A stretch of 64,000 bases of DNA from Gammaproteobacteria bacterium (GTDB taxonomy: Bacteria > Pseudomonadota > Gammaproteobacteria > Steroidobacterales > Rariloculaceae). The stretch lies in assembly GCA_017577365.1 (NCBI GenBank), contig PKRJ01000009.1, forward strand, positions 16,329-80,328. The letters run 5' to 3'. Shown one piece after another: positions 48,785 to 58,758 of the stretch. The notes beneath the pieces are model-generated. The model had not been told where the DNA came from. It was given only the letters and a program-made list of their open reading frames with translations, and ran no database searches. The stretch's first letter is position 1, and each line of letters begins with the position of its first letter. A program made the translations under genes and the position numbers.

Positions 48785-49402
48785 CTATGCCGCGTCGAGC
48801 ATCCCGGCCGAGACGATGAATTCCTCGATCCGGTCGAGGCCTTGGCGGGTCTTCAAGTTCGTGAAGACGAACGGACGCGAGCCGCGCATTCTGAGCGTAT
48901 CCTCGCGCATCACGTCGAGCGACGCGCCGACGAGCGGCGCGAGATCGATCTTGTTGATCACGAGAAGATCCGAGCGGGTGATGCCGGGCCCTCCTTTGCG
49001 CGGAATCTTGTCGCCGGCAGCGACGTCGATGACGTAGATCGTGAGATCGACGAGCTCCGGGCTGAACGTCGCGGCCAGGTTGTCGCCGCCGCTTTCGACG
49101 ATCACGAAGTCGAGGTCGGGAAATTTCGCGGTCAATGCGTCGATGGCCGCGAGGTTCATCGACGCGTCCTCGCGAATCGCCGTGTGCGGACAACCGCCGG
49201 TCTCGACCCCGATGATATGGTCGGCGTCGAGCGCTCGCGCCCGCGTCAGGATCAGAGCGTCTTCTTTCGTGTAGATGTCGTTCGTCACGACGGCGATGTG
49301 GTAGCGCTCGCGCATGCGTTTGCACAACGCCTTGATCAGGCTCGTCTTGCCGGAGCCGACCGGTCCGCCGACGCCGATGCGCAGAACATTCGATCTCATC
49401 AC
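48785..49402 (-). CDS. ureG: Urease accessory GTPase UreG
   Basis: 205 residues; starts at GTG 49402 or ATG 49399, with AGGAG upstream. A SIMIBI-class GTPase drives nickel insertion into urease with UreDFE. P-loop GGPVGSGKT is at about 12-20. Further motifs are the metal-binding Cys-Pro-His (VETGGCPHTAIRED), the Walker B-type VIVESGGDNLAATFSPEL, and guanine specificity NKID (LLVINKIDLAP). The length is typical. It is the last gene of the long urea operon, 8 bp after ureF. About 200 bp without genes follows to the next unit. Confidence 0.97.
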   Translation of the reverse strand: MMRSNVLRIGVGGPVGSGKTSLIKALCKRMRERYHIAVVTNDIYTKEDALILTRARALDADHIIGVETGGCPHTAIREDASMNLAAIDALTAKFPDLDFVIVESGGDNLAATFSPELVDLTIYVIDVAAGDKIPRKGGPGITRSDLLVINKIDLAPLVGASLDVMREDTLRMRGSRPFVFTNLKTRQGLDRIEEFIVSAGMLDAA

Positions 49403-49409
49403 CGAACTC

Positions 49410-50081
49410 CTAGGAGCGAAATAACCGCGTGTGCTGCGTCTCGTGCCGCGCGCTCGCGATCGCGAAGCCCGGCATCCCGTAGCCGATGTCGTCGTCGCCG
49501 AGAGCGCAGGCCCGTGCGACCGCGGCCTCGATCGCCGGGCCCAGGCCGAGCAGGATCCGCTGTCCGGCCGTGTGGCCGAGCGGCACGAGCTTGATCGCCG
49601 CCGCCACGTGCGATTCGCACCATGCCCACGCGTAGCCCGCCGCGGCGAGCACGGCGGACACGCCGCCGTGCGCGGCGCCGAACGCGTACGCGCCGGCGAA
49701 AGGCCAATCGCAGCGCGGCATCGGCAGGCCGAGATCCTCGAGCAGGCACGCGAGCGCCTGGCCCATGTGGCGGTCGGCCGCGCGGAGCTCCGCGGTCTCG
49801 CGCATCGCGACGAGGGTTCGGCACCATTCGATCGCTTCGTCGAGGTCGCGGGCGGCGACGGCGCCGTGCACGCGCAGGAGAATCGGCAGATCCGTGCGCG
49901 CGAGGCCGTGCAGCACGCCTTCGATCCACTCCGCGGCGTCGCGCTCGCTGCGCACGCGGCCGGTCTCGACGACTTGCTCGAGTCCGCTCGAGTAGGCGTA
50001 CGCGCCGACCGGCAGGCTCGGGCTGATGAGCTGCCAGAGGCGAAGGCTCGCGCGGAGGCTAGTGGGCGTGGCCGTGGTCAC
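49410..50081 (-). CDS. ureF: Urease accessory protein UreF
   Basis: 223 residues from a GTG that lies inside the end of ureE (23 bp overlap). An all-helical protein, it acts as the bridge and GTPase-checkpoint between UreD-urease and UreG. Motifs are WQLISPSLPVGAYAYSSGLE near the N-terminus, GAYAFGAAHGG in the middle and KLVPLGHTAGQRIL near the C-terminus, all typical of UreF. The overlap implies translational coupling with UreE. Confidence 0.95.
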   Translation of the reverse strand: MTTATPTSLRASLRLWQLISPSLPVGAYAYSSGLEQVVETGRVRSERDAAEWIEGVLHGLARTDLPILLRVHGAVAARDLDEAIEWCRTLVAMRETAELRAADRHMGQALACLLEDLGLPMPRCDWPFAGAYAFGAAHGGVSAVLAAAGYAWAWCESHVAAAIKLVPLGHTAGQRILLGLGPAIEAAVARACALGDDDIGYGMPGFAIASARHETQHTRLFRS

Positions 50082-50529
50082 CGTGCCGAGGGTCTCCGTG
50101 GGCGTAGGCGCCGGCCTCGGGCTCGAACGGCGCGAGCTCGTGCACGACGTCGCCGCCGAGCCCGCGCACCATCGCGTCGAGGACGTGATCGCGGCCGTAG
50201 CGCAGCCAGCCGTCGCCGATCTCGAGCGCGACGTGGCGATTGCCGAGGTGATAGGCGAGCCGAGCGAACAGCGGCGGATCGTTGCAGCGCACGGTGGAGA
50301 CTTCCTCGGGAGCCGCGACCACCGCGACGGCGTCGCCGTTTCGGCAACGCAGCAAATCGCCGCCGCGCAGCACGGTGCCGCGCGGCAGCATGATGCCGAT
50401 CTCTCGGCCGGAAGAGAGCGTGACGCGCTGACGCGCGATTCGCCGCCGCTCGAACGACAGCACGACGCATTCGTGCGGCCGCTCGGTCACGGGCCCGGAG
50501 ACGCGCTCGTCGAAGATCTGGATGCTCAT
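50059..50529 (-). CDS. ureE: Urease accessory nickel metallochaperone UreE
   Basis: 156 residues. The N-terminal peptide-binding domain (LSFERRRIARQRVTLSSGRE; LPRGTVLRGGDLL) and C-terminal metal domain (LFARLAYHLGNRHVALEIGD; DHVLDAMVRGLGGDV) are the standard pair. His in GNRHVALEIG is the conserved dimer-interface nickel ligand. The C-terminus is a short His-rich tail (HGDPRHGDHGHAH) that can hold extra nickel. It delivers nickel to UreG. Two bases separate it from ureC upstream, and it overlaps ureF downstream. Confidence 0.95.
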   Translation of the reverse strand: MSIQIFDERVSGPVTERPHECVVLSFERRRIARQRVTLSSGREIGIMLPRGTVLRGGDLLRCRNGDAVAVVAAPEEVSTVRCNDPPLFARLAYHLGNRHVALEIGDGWLRYGRDHVLDAMVRGLGGDVVHELAPFEPEAGAYAHGDPRHGDHGHAH

Positions 50530-50531
50530 CG

Positions 50532-52231
<1,700 letters not shown>

Positions 52232-52235
<4 letters not shown>

Positions 52236-52549
52236 GGCGCGTCCTCGAGCGGACCCATCACTCGGCCGAGGAAGCCGTACACGCGTCGATCGCCCGCCAA
52301 CGCGACGAGCGTGACGGTGCGCGTCTGCCCGGGCTCGAAGCGCACGGCGGTGCCGGCCGGAATGTCGAGACGGAAGCCGCGCGCCGCTTCGCGATCGAAC
52401 GACAGCGCGTCGTTGACCTCGTAGAAGTGGTAGTGCGAGCCGACTTGCACGGGACGATCGCCGGTATTCGCGACCGTGAGCACGATGCTCGCGCGGCCCG
52501 CGTTGAGCTCGATCTCGCCGTCGTCGACGAAGAGTTCTCCGGGAATCAT
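52232..52549 (-). CDS. ureB: Urease beta subunit
   Basis: 105 residues starting MIPGELFVDDGEIELNAGR, the family hallmark, with VGSHYHFYEVNDALSFDRE and GKTVRFEPGQTR-like sequence (FEPGQTRTVTLVALAGDRRV). It packs on the alpha and gamma subunits to form the (abc)3 trimer. Separate beta and gamma genes indicate the common bacterial three-subunit type rather than the Helicobacter fused type. Overlaps ureC by four bases; 7 bp follow ureA. Confidence 0.97.
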
Positions 52550-52556
52550 CGCGGCC

Positions 52557-52859
52557 TCATTGAATGGGGTTGTGCACGGTCACGAGCTTCGTGCCGTCCG
52601 GGAACGTCGCCTCGACCTGCACCTCGGTCAGCATCTCCGGCACGCCTTCCATGACGTCGTCTCGGGTCAAGAGCGTCGCGCCTTCGCTCATCAGCGTCGC
52701 GACGGACTTGCCGTCGCGCGCGCCTTCGAGGAGCGCCGCGGTGATCAGCGCGACGCTTTCGGGGTAGTTCAGCTTCAAGCCGCGGCGCCGGCGCTCGGCG
52801 GCGAGCTGCGCGGCGACGTAGATCAGAAGCTTGTCCTTCTCGCGCGGTGTGAGCTCCAT
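52557..52859 (-). CDS. ureA: Urease gamma subunit
   Basis: 100 residues: MELTPREKDKLLIYVAAQLA, RGLKLNYPESVALITAALLE, DVMEGVPEMLTEVQVEATFP and a C-terminal LVTVHNPIQ, all diagnostic of the small structural subunit. Standard length. Four bp downstream of ureD on the same strand, so translation is probably coupled. Confidence 0.97.
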   Translation of the reverse strand: MELTPREKDKLLIYVAAQLAAERRRRGLKLNYPESVALITAALLEGARDGKSVATLMSEGATLLTRDDVMEGVPEMLTEVQVEATFPDGTKLVTVHNPIQ

Positions 52860-52863
52860 ACGG

Positions 52864-53763
52864 TCAGGTCCTCCAGATGCGCGGCGCGCATGGCGCGCGC
52901 CCGATGACGGCCGCGCGGAGCGCGGCCCAGACGGATTCGAAGGCTTCGCGCAGCGTCTCCGCGCTCGCGGCGAGGGCCCGGACGACGAGCACGTCGTCGA
53001 CGACGCTCGCGCCGGCGTAAAGCCCCGAGAACGCGTCGAGCCGCCCGCGCGCCGCGTCGAGCGCTCGCGCGTCGGCGGGATACGCGTACAGCGTGCCGAG
53101 CACGGTGCGACCGCCGAAGCCCCAGTCGCGCTCGAGCACGGCATCGCCGGCCTCGAAGATCGTCCGCTCGATCAGGATCGGCCGACCGTCGACGGCGATG
53201 CGCGTGCGCTGGTCGAGCCGTCCGCTGCGGTAGAGATCGCCGAAAGCCGGGCGGCCGAGCGAGATCGTCTCCCAGGCGACGAAGCGCGCGTTCGCCGCGA
53301 GGCCGATCTCGGTCGTGCTCTCGACGATGCTGCCGCCGAACAGGATCGTCTCTTGCGGCAACCACTCGAACGACGCGCCGTCCGCGACGCGAACGGCGAG
53401 ATCCTGACGGCTCGGCGATCCTGCGCTTCGATAGAACTTCGTTGCGGCGGGCGTCGTCACGAGCGCCGCGGCGCCGGTGCCGATCGAGCACGAGATCTCG
53501 AGCCGGTCGCCGCCGACGAGCCCGCCCGGCGGATGGAGGAGATAGACGTGGCAGACGCCGTCGCCGGGATAGAACGGACGCTGGATGTAGAGCGGTCCCG
53601 AATGCCGCGACGCGACGACGGTGCGCTCGCGCGCGCGGCGAAACGCGAGCTCGATGCGGGCATGCCAGCCTCGCGGCGGCGACGACGTCCTATCACCGAC
53701 TCGCTCGGCGTTGACAGGCGGCCGCGGCGGCGCGCCGCGCGCACACGACGGTTCAGCCGCCAC
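52864..53763 (-). CDS. ureD: Urease accessory protein UreD (UreH)
   Basis: 299 residues from GTG 53763, which overlaps the nickel-permease gene by 11 bp; a GTG at 53715 is an alternative that drops a Pro/Arg-rich tail. Core motifs are GPLYIQRPFYPGDGVCHVYL, HPPGGLVGGDRLEISCSI, TTPAATKFYRS and WLPQETILFGGS. UreD is the beta-helical scaffold that binds apo-urease first and conducts nickel from UreG through an internal tunnel. It leads the ureDABCEFG block, the order common in proteobacteria. Confidence 0.95.
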   Translation of the reverse strand: MAAEPSCARGAPPRPPVNAERVGDRTSSPPRGWHARIELAFRRARERTVVASRHSGPLYIQRPFYPGDGVCHVYLLHPPGGLVGGDRLEISCSIGTGAAALVTTPAATKFYRSAGSPSRQDLAVRVADGASFEWLPQETILFGGSIVESTTEIGLAANARFVAWETISLGRPAFGDLYRSGRLDQRTRIAVDGRPILIERTIFEAGDAVLERDWGFGGRTVLGTLYAYPADARALDAARGRLDAFSGLYAGASVVDDVLVVRALAASAETLREAFESVWAALRAAVIGRAPCAPRIWRT

Positions 53764-54418
53764 CGACGATCTCCGTGAAGAGCAGCACGCCCGTCACGAC
53801 GGCGACGATGCCGACGAGCGCGTGGAGGGCGGTATGGAGCTTCGCGCTCGCGCGCTCGGTGCAGGCGATCGCACCGGCGAGCATGCGCGCGAACGCGCAT
53901 GCGCCTGCCGCCACGCCGAGCGAGAAGCACGCGAGATAGAGTCCGCTGTCGAGACCCGTGTCGAACGTCGCGATCGGCAGCAGCGCGATCACGGCCGCCG
54001 AGCCCGCGCCGCCGTGCAGCATGCCCATCAGCACGCCGGCGCGGCCGCCGAGCCGGATCGCATCCGCGCGACGCACTGCCGCCGCGCGCTCCCGTGCGAC
54101 GCCGCGGAGGGCGTGCAGGCCGACGACGATCAGCGTCGCGGCGACGGCGATCTCCGCGTAGCCGCTGACCGTCATGAGCCCGACGACGCCGAGCCCGAGC
54201 ACGCACGCGGCGATGACGCTCAGCGCCGCGGCATGACCGAGCGCCCAGCGGAGCGCGTAGGCGGTCGGCGACATCGACCGATCGCTGACGGCGAGCCCGC
54301 CGATCGCGGCGACGTGATCGGCGTCGAGCGCGTGCACCAGCCCGAAGGCGAGGCCGACCAGCATCGGCTCGCGGAGCCAGAGCCCGACGACGCCATCGGT
54401 GAAAGAGGCGAGATCCAT
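53753..54418 (-). CDS. Nickel permease, UreH/NicO-like
   Basis: 221 residues with six to seven helices. The nickel-selectivity motif is in helix 1-2: FGLVHALDADHVAAIGGL (HxxxxDH form), with a second helix pair after a basic loop (LGGRAGVLMGMLHGGAGSAA). These features identify the NiCoT/UreH superfamily that brings nickel into the cell; short members without the large loop are common inside urease operons. Located between urtE (3 bp) and ureD (overlap), consistent with supplying the urease metal. Cobalt transport is also possible for the family. Confidence 0.88.
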   Translation of the reverse strand: MDLASFTDGVVGLWLREPMLVGLAFGLVHALDADHVAAIGGLAVSDRSMSPTAYALRWALGHAAALSVIAACVLGLGVVGLMTVSGYAEIAVAATLIVVGLHALRGVARERAAAVRRADAIRLGGRAGVLMGMLHGGAGSAAVIALLPIATFDTGLDSGLYLACFSLGVAAGACAFARMLAGAIACTERASAKLHTALHALVGIVAVVTGVLLFTEIVGGG

Positions 54419-54421
54419 GAG

Positions 54422-55135
54422 CTACACCGTGAGATGAGTCTTGACGAGCTCGTCCGTGAGCTCGTCCATCGAGCCGGCCGCGACGATGCGGCCCTTGTCC
54501 ATGATGCGAAAGCCGTCGCAGAAACGGCGCACGAACGGCAGCTTCTGCTCGACGACGAGCACGGTCAGCCCGAGCTCGCGGTTGAGCTTGCGAATCACGT
54601 CGCCGATCTCCGCGACGATGCTCGGCTGGATGCCTTCGGTCGGCTCGTCGAGGAGCAGCAGGCGCGGCTCGAGCACGAGCGCGCGCGCGATCGCGAGCTG
54701 CTGCTGTTGGCCGCCGGAGAGATCGCCGCCGCGCCGCTTCAGCATCGTGCGCAGCACGGGGAAGAGATCGAACACGAGATCGGGAAGCCGCTTCGTGCGG
54801 ACGCCGCGGATGCCGAGCCCCGTTCGCAAGTTCTCCTCGACCGTCAGCAGCGGGAAGATCATGCGCCCCTGCGGCACGTAGCCGATGCCGAGCGCGGCGC
54901 GCGTCTCGGGCTCCGTGCGCGTGATATCGGCGCCGTCGAAGAAGATCGTGCCGCTCTCCGTCTTGACGAGGCCCATGAGACAGCCGAGCAAGGTCGTCTT
55001 GCCGACGCCGTTGCGGCCGATCAGGCTCACGCATGCGCCTTGCGGCACGCGAAGATCGACGTCCCACAGCGTGCGGCTCTCGTGATAGGCCTGGTTCAAG
55101 CCGCGCACATCGAGCAGGGGAGCCGGCTCACTCAC
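54422..55135 (-). CDS. urtE: Urea ABC transporter ATP-binding protein UrtE
   Basis: 237 residues: Walker A GRNGVGKTT, Q-loop YVPQGRMIFPLLTVEENL, signature LSGGQQQQLAIARAL, Walker B LLLLDEPTEGIQPSIV and switch region VLVVEQ. The TEGIQPSIV sequence and LivF-like size are typical of UrtE. It pairs with UrtD to power UrtBC. Overlaps urtD by 8 bp. Confidence 0.95.
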   Translation of the reverse strand: MSEPAPLLDVRGLNQAYHESRTLWDVDLRVPQGACVSLIGRNGVGKTTLLGCLMGLVKTESGTIFFDGADITRTEPETRAALGIGYVPQGRMIFPLLTVEENLRTGLGIRGVRTKRLPDLVFDLFPVLRTMLKRRGGDLSGGQQQQLAIARALVLEPRLLLLDEPTEGIQPSIVAEIGDVIRKLNRELGLTVLVVEQKLPFVRRFCDGFRIMDKGRIVAAGSMDELTDELVKTHLTV

Positions 55136-55961
55136 CGAGATACACCTCCACGACGCGCGGGTCGTTCTGGATATCTTCCATGCGCCCTTCGGCGAGCACG
55201 CGACCCTCGTGCAGCACCGTGACCTTGCGCGCGATCGAACGCACGAAGTCCATGTCGTGCTCGACGACGACGACCGAATGCTTGCCGGCGAGCGACGTCA
55301 AGAGCTCCGCCGTCATCTCCGTTTCCTGCCGTGTCATGCCGGCGACGGGCTCGTCGATCAGGAGGAGCTGCGGCCGCTGCACGAGCAGCATCGCGATCTC
55401 GAGCCACTGTTTCTGGCCGTGAGAAAGTTGGCCCGCCGGGCGGTGCGCGTGCTGCGCGAGGCCGACGATCGCGAGGGCCTCGTCGATGCGGTCGCGCTCC
55501 TCGCCGCTCATGCGTGCGCGGAGCGCATGCCACACGCCCTTGCGCGGCGCGCCGGCGAGCTCGAGATTCTCGAGCACGGTGTGGCCCGAGAAGACGGTCG
55601 GCTTCTGGAACTTGCGTCCTATCCCCAAGCTCGCGATCTCGGGCTCGTCGAGCTTCAAGAGGTCGATGCGCCGGCCGAAGTATGCGACGCCCGAATCGGG
55701 GCGCGTCTTGCCGGTGATCACGTCCATCATCGTCGTCTTGCCGGCGCCGTTCGGCCCGATCACGCAGCGGAGCTCGCCCGCGTCGACGTACAGGCTGAGC
55801 CCGTCGAGCGCCTTGAAGCCGTCGAAGCTGACCGTGATGCCGTCGAGATAGAGGATCCAGCCTTGGCCGATATCCGGCGTGCCGAGCACGGGATCGAAGA
55901 TCGGCGTCGACGCCGTCTCCGTTCCGATTGCGGGTTCGGCTGTCACCGTCGTCTCACGCAT
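55128..55961 (-). CDS. urtD: Urea ABC transporter ATP-binding protein UrtD
   Basis: 277 residues. A variable N-terminal tail of about 35 residues precedes the LivG-type domain: LYLDGITVSFDGFKALDGLS, Walker A GPNGAGKTT, MDVITGKTRPDSGVAYFG, IGRKFQKPTVFSGHTVLENL, signature LSHGQKQWLEIAMLL, Walker B LLLIDEPVAGMTRQE and switch His in VVVEHDMDFV. LSHGQ in place of LSGGQ is the known UrtD form. Overlaps urtC by 8 bp and urtE by 8 bp. Confidence 0.96.
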   Translation of the reverse strand: MRETTVTAEPAIGTETASTPIFDPVLGTPDIGQGWILYLDGITVSFDGFKALDGLSLYVDAGELRCVIGPNGAGKTTMMDVITGKTRPDSGVAYFGRRIDLLKLDEPEIASLGIGRKFQKPTVFSGHTVLENLELAGAPRKGVWHALRARMSGEERDRIDEALAIVGLAQHAHRPAGQLSHGQKQWLEIAMLLVQRPQLLLIDEPVAGMTRQETEMTAELLTSLAGKHSVVVVEHDMDFVRSIARKVTVLHEGRVLAEGRMEDIQNDPRVVEVYLGE

Positions 55962-57063
55962 GGCGCAGCCTTCTCGCGAGCAGCCGCTTGATCGCCGCCG
56001 CGGCGTCGGACACGCCGCTCGGCAAGAGCAGCGTGACGATCACGAACAGCGCGCCGAGCGCGAACAGCCACGCGTCGGGAAATTCGACCGTGAGCACGGA
56101 TTTCGCGTAATTCACGGCGAGCGCCCCGAGGGCTGCGCCGTAGAGCGTGCCGCGGCCGCCGACCGCGACCCACACGACGAGCTCGATGCTGTTCAGCGGC
56201 TGGAATTCCGTCGGGTTGATGATGCCGACCTGCGGCACGTAGAGCGCGCCGGCCAAGCCTGCGAGCATCGCCGACACCGTGAAGACCCAGACCTTGTAAT
56301 GCTCGACCTTGAAGCCGACGAATCGCACCCGATCCTCCGAGTCGCGGATTGCGGTGAGCACGCGGCCGAGCCGCGACGTCACGATGTAGCGGCAGACGAG
56401 ATAGCCTCCCGCGAGCGCGATCGCCGACACGACGAACAGCGCGACGCGCGTGGAAGGGGCCTGCAAGCTCGCGCCGAGCAGATCCTTGAAATCGGTGAGG
56501 CCGTTGTTGCCGCCGAAGCCCATCTCGTTGCGGAAGAACGCGAGCATCAGCGCGTAGGTCATCGCCTGCGTGATGATCGAGAAATAGACGCCCTTGACAC
56601 GCGAGCGGAACGCGAGCCATCCGAACACGAACGCGAGCGCGCCGGGCACGAGCACGACCATCAGCATCGCGAACCAGAACATGTCGAAGCCGTGCCAGTA
56701 CCACGGGAGCTTCTCCCAGTTCAGGAAGACCATGAAATCGGGGAGCTCCGGATGGCCGTACACGCCCCGGCTGCCGATCTGGCGCATCAGGTGCATGCCC
56801 ATCGCGTAGCCGCCGAGGGCGAAGAACGCGCCGTGCCCGAGGCTCAGGATGCCGGCGTAGCCCCACACGAGATCGAGCGCGATGGCAAGCAAGGCGTAGC
56901 ACAGGAACTTGCCGAGCAACGCGACGGTGAACGTCGACACGTGCAGCGGCGAGTCGGGCGGCATGACGAGATTCGCGATCGGCACGATCACGGTCACGAC
57001 GCCGAGCGCGGCGAGAAAGAGCCGACCGCCTCGGTCGTCCGTCAGCAATCGTCGGAACAGCAT
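55954..57063 (-). CDS. urtC: Urea ABC transporter permease UrtC
   Basis: 369 residues from ATG 57063, whose first base is the last base of the urtB stop. LivM-type permease with about ten helices; ALDLVWGYAGILSLGHGAFF is the family signature, and GGNNGLTDFKDLL and LAGLAGALYVPQVGIINPTE follow. A 40-residue loop (HPELPDFMVFLNWEKLPWYW) between helices is characteristic of UrtC versus LivM. Forms the inner-membrane channel with UrtB. Confidence 0.95.
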   Translation of the reverse strand: MLFRRLLTDDRGGRLFLAALGVVTVIVPIANLVMPPDSPLHVSTFTVALLGKFLCYALLAIALDLVWGYAGILSLGHGAFFALGGYAMGMHLMRQIGSRGVYGHPELPDFMVFLNWEKLPWYWHGFDMFWFAMLMVVLVPGALAFVFGWLAFRSRVKGVYFSIITQAMTYALMLAFFRNEMGFGGNNGLTDFKDLLGASLQAPSTRVALFVVSAIALAGGYLVCRYIVTSRLGRVLTAIRDSEDRVRFVGFKVEHYKVWVFTVSAMLAGLAGALYVPQVGIINPTEFQPLNSIELVVWVAVGGRGTLYGAALGALAVNYAKSVLTVEFPDAWLFALGALFVIVTLLLPSGVSDAAAAIKRLLARRLRHA

Positions 57064-58697
57064 CAACCCTCCGCGGCGCGTCCCTTCTGCGGGAACAGCC
57101 CGCTCGGACGCTTCTGAATGAACAGGATCAAGAACACGAGCACGAGGATCTTCGCGAGCACGGCGCCGACCTCGGGCTCGAGCAGCTTGCTGACGACCCC
57201 GAGGCCGAGACCGCTCACGAGCGTGCCCCACAGGTTTCCGACGCCGCCGAACACGACGACCATGAACGAGTCGACGATATAGGCCTGGCCGAGATTCGGG
57301 CCGACGTTCGTGAGCTGCGAGAGCGCGACGCCCGCAACGCCCGCTATCCCCGCGCCGAGGCCGAACGCCAGCATGTCGACCCGATCGCTCCGGATGCCCA
57401 TCGCCTTCGCCATCGCGCGGTTCTGCGTCACGGCGCGCATCTCGAGGCCGAGCCGCGTGTAGCGCAGCACGAGCAAGAGCAGCGCGAACACGACGAGGCT
57501 GAACGCGAGGATATAGAGCCGGTTCAGCGTCAACGCGAAGCCCGGAACGATCTCGATCGAGCCGCTCATCCAGCTCGGCGTCGTCACCGAGCGGTTCAGC
57601 GGCGAGAACACGGTGCGCACGGTCTGCTGCAGGATGAGGCTGACGCCGAACGTCGCGAGCAGCGTCTCCAGCGGCCGGCCGTAGAGAAACCTCACGATGC
57701 CGCGCTCGATCGCGATGCCGACGAGCCCGGAGACGACGAAGGCCGCGGGGATCGCGATCGGCAGCGAATAATCGATCGCGCTCGGAAAGGCCTGCTGCAC
57801 GACGTACGTCGTGTAGGCGCCGAGCATGATCAGCTCGCCGTGCGCCATGTTGATCACGCCCTTGATGCCGAACGTCACCGAGAGGCCGATCGCCGCGAGC
57901 ACGAGCACGGATCCGAGGCTCAGGCCGAAGAACATCGTGCTCAACAGCTCGTATCGTTCGGCCTTCGCCTCGATGCGCTCGAGCGCGCGGGCCGCGGCCT
58001 CGCGGGTCTCGGCGTCGAGCGAATCGTCGCCCGCGAGCCGCGTGAGCTTCGCGCGGACGTGCGCGCTCATGTTGCCGGAGACGGCTTCTATCGCGGCGAT
58101 GCGCGTCTCGGCGTCCTCCGCGTCGAGCCGAAGCACGGCGATCGCCGTCTCGATCGCCTTCTTGATCTTGTCGTCGTGCTCGCGGCCCGCGAGCTCCGCG
58201 AGGACGTCGATCATCTCGGCGTCGCCGGATCGGCCGATCTCCTCGATCGCCGCGAGACGCCGGCTCTTGTTGTCGTCCTCGAGCCTGAGCTTCGCGATCA
58301 GCATGCGCAGGCTCGAGCGAAGCTGATTGTTCAGGCCGATGCGCGTGACGTCGCGGCGCCCGACGCGGCCGAGATCTTCGCCGGTCGCGGGATCGCGGAT
58401 CGCGTAGCCTTCGCCGGCCGTTTCCGCGACGACGACGCGGCCGTCCGTGCGCGTCGTGTAGAGCCGGCCCTCGAGCAGATCGCCGAGCACGGCGAGCGCG
58501 TTCGGATGACCCGACTCGGCGAGCCGGCGCGCCGCGAGCAGCCGGTCCTCGTAGCTCTTCGCGGCACCGAGTCGCTCGAGCGTCTCGGCGAACTCGGGCG
58601 AGGCGAGCGCCGCGTGAGCGAACGCGAGGAAGGCGAGGAATCCGGTGACGAGCCGCGCTCGACCGCCCTTTCGGCGCCGCGAACGGAAGAAAGTCAC
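57063..58697 (-). CDS. urtB: Urea ABC transporter permease UrtB with N-terminal helical-repeat region
   Basis: 544 residues from GTG 58697 with GGGAGACAT upstream. A signal-like helix (LVTGFLAFLAFAHAALA) is followed by about 200 residues of periplasmic HEAT-like repeats (KLRLEDDNKSRRLAAIEEIG; AIAVLRLDAEDAETRIAAIE). The LivH-type permease then starts near ERYELLSTMFFGLSLGSVLV, with GLSVTFGIKGVINMAHGELI and ILQQTVRTVFSPLNRSVTTP. The extra N-terminal domain is a known feature of proteobacterial UrtB and may contact the UrtA-urea complex. Confidence 0.95.
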   Translation of the reverse strand: MTFFRSRRRKGGRARLVTGFLAFLAFAHAALASPEFAETLERLGAAKSYEDRLLAARRLAESGHPNALAVLGDLLEGRLYTTRTDGRVVVAETAGEGYAIRDPATGEDLGRVGRRDVTRIGLNNQLRSSLRMLIAKLRLEDDNKSRRLAAIEEIGRSGDAEMIDVLAELAGREHDDKIKKAIETAIAVLRLDAEDAETRIAAIEAVSGNMSAHVRAKLTRLAGDDSLDAETREAAARALERIEAKAERYELLSTMFFGLSLGSVLVLAAIGLSVTFGIKGVINMAHGELIMLGAYTTYVVQQAFPSAIDYSLPIAIPAAFVVSGLVGIAIERGIVRFLYGRPLETLLATFGVSLILQQTVRTVFSPLNRSVTTPSWMSGSIEIVPGFALTLNRLYILAFSLVVFALLLLVLRYTRLGLEMRAVTQNRAMAKAMGIRSDRVDMLAFGLGAGIAGVAGVALSQLTNVGPNLGQAYIVDSFMVVVFGGVGNLWGTLVSGLGLGVVSKLLEPEVGAVLAKILVLVFLILFIQKRPSGLFPQKGRAAEG

Positions 58698-58758
58698 TCC
58701 ATGTCTCCCGATGTCGGCGGCCGGCCGACGGGCCGGCCGCCGTTCCATGCCCGTACGA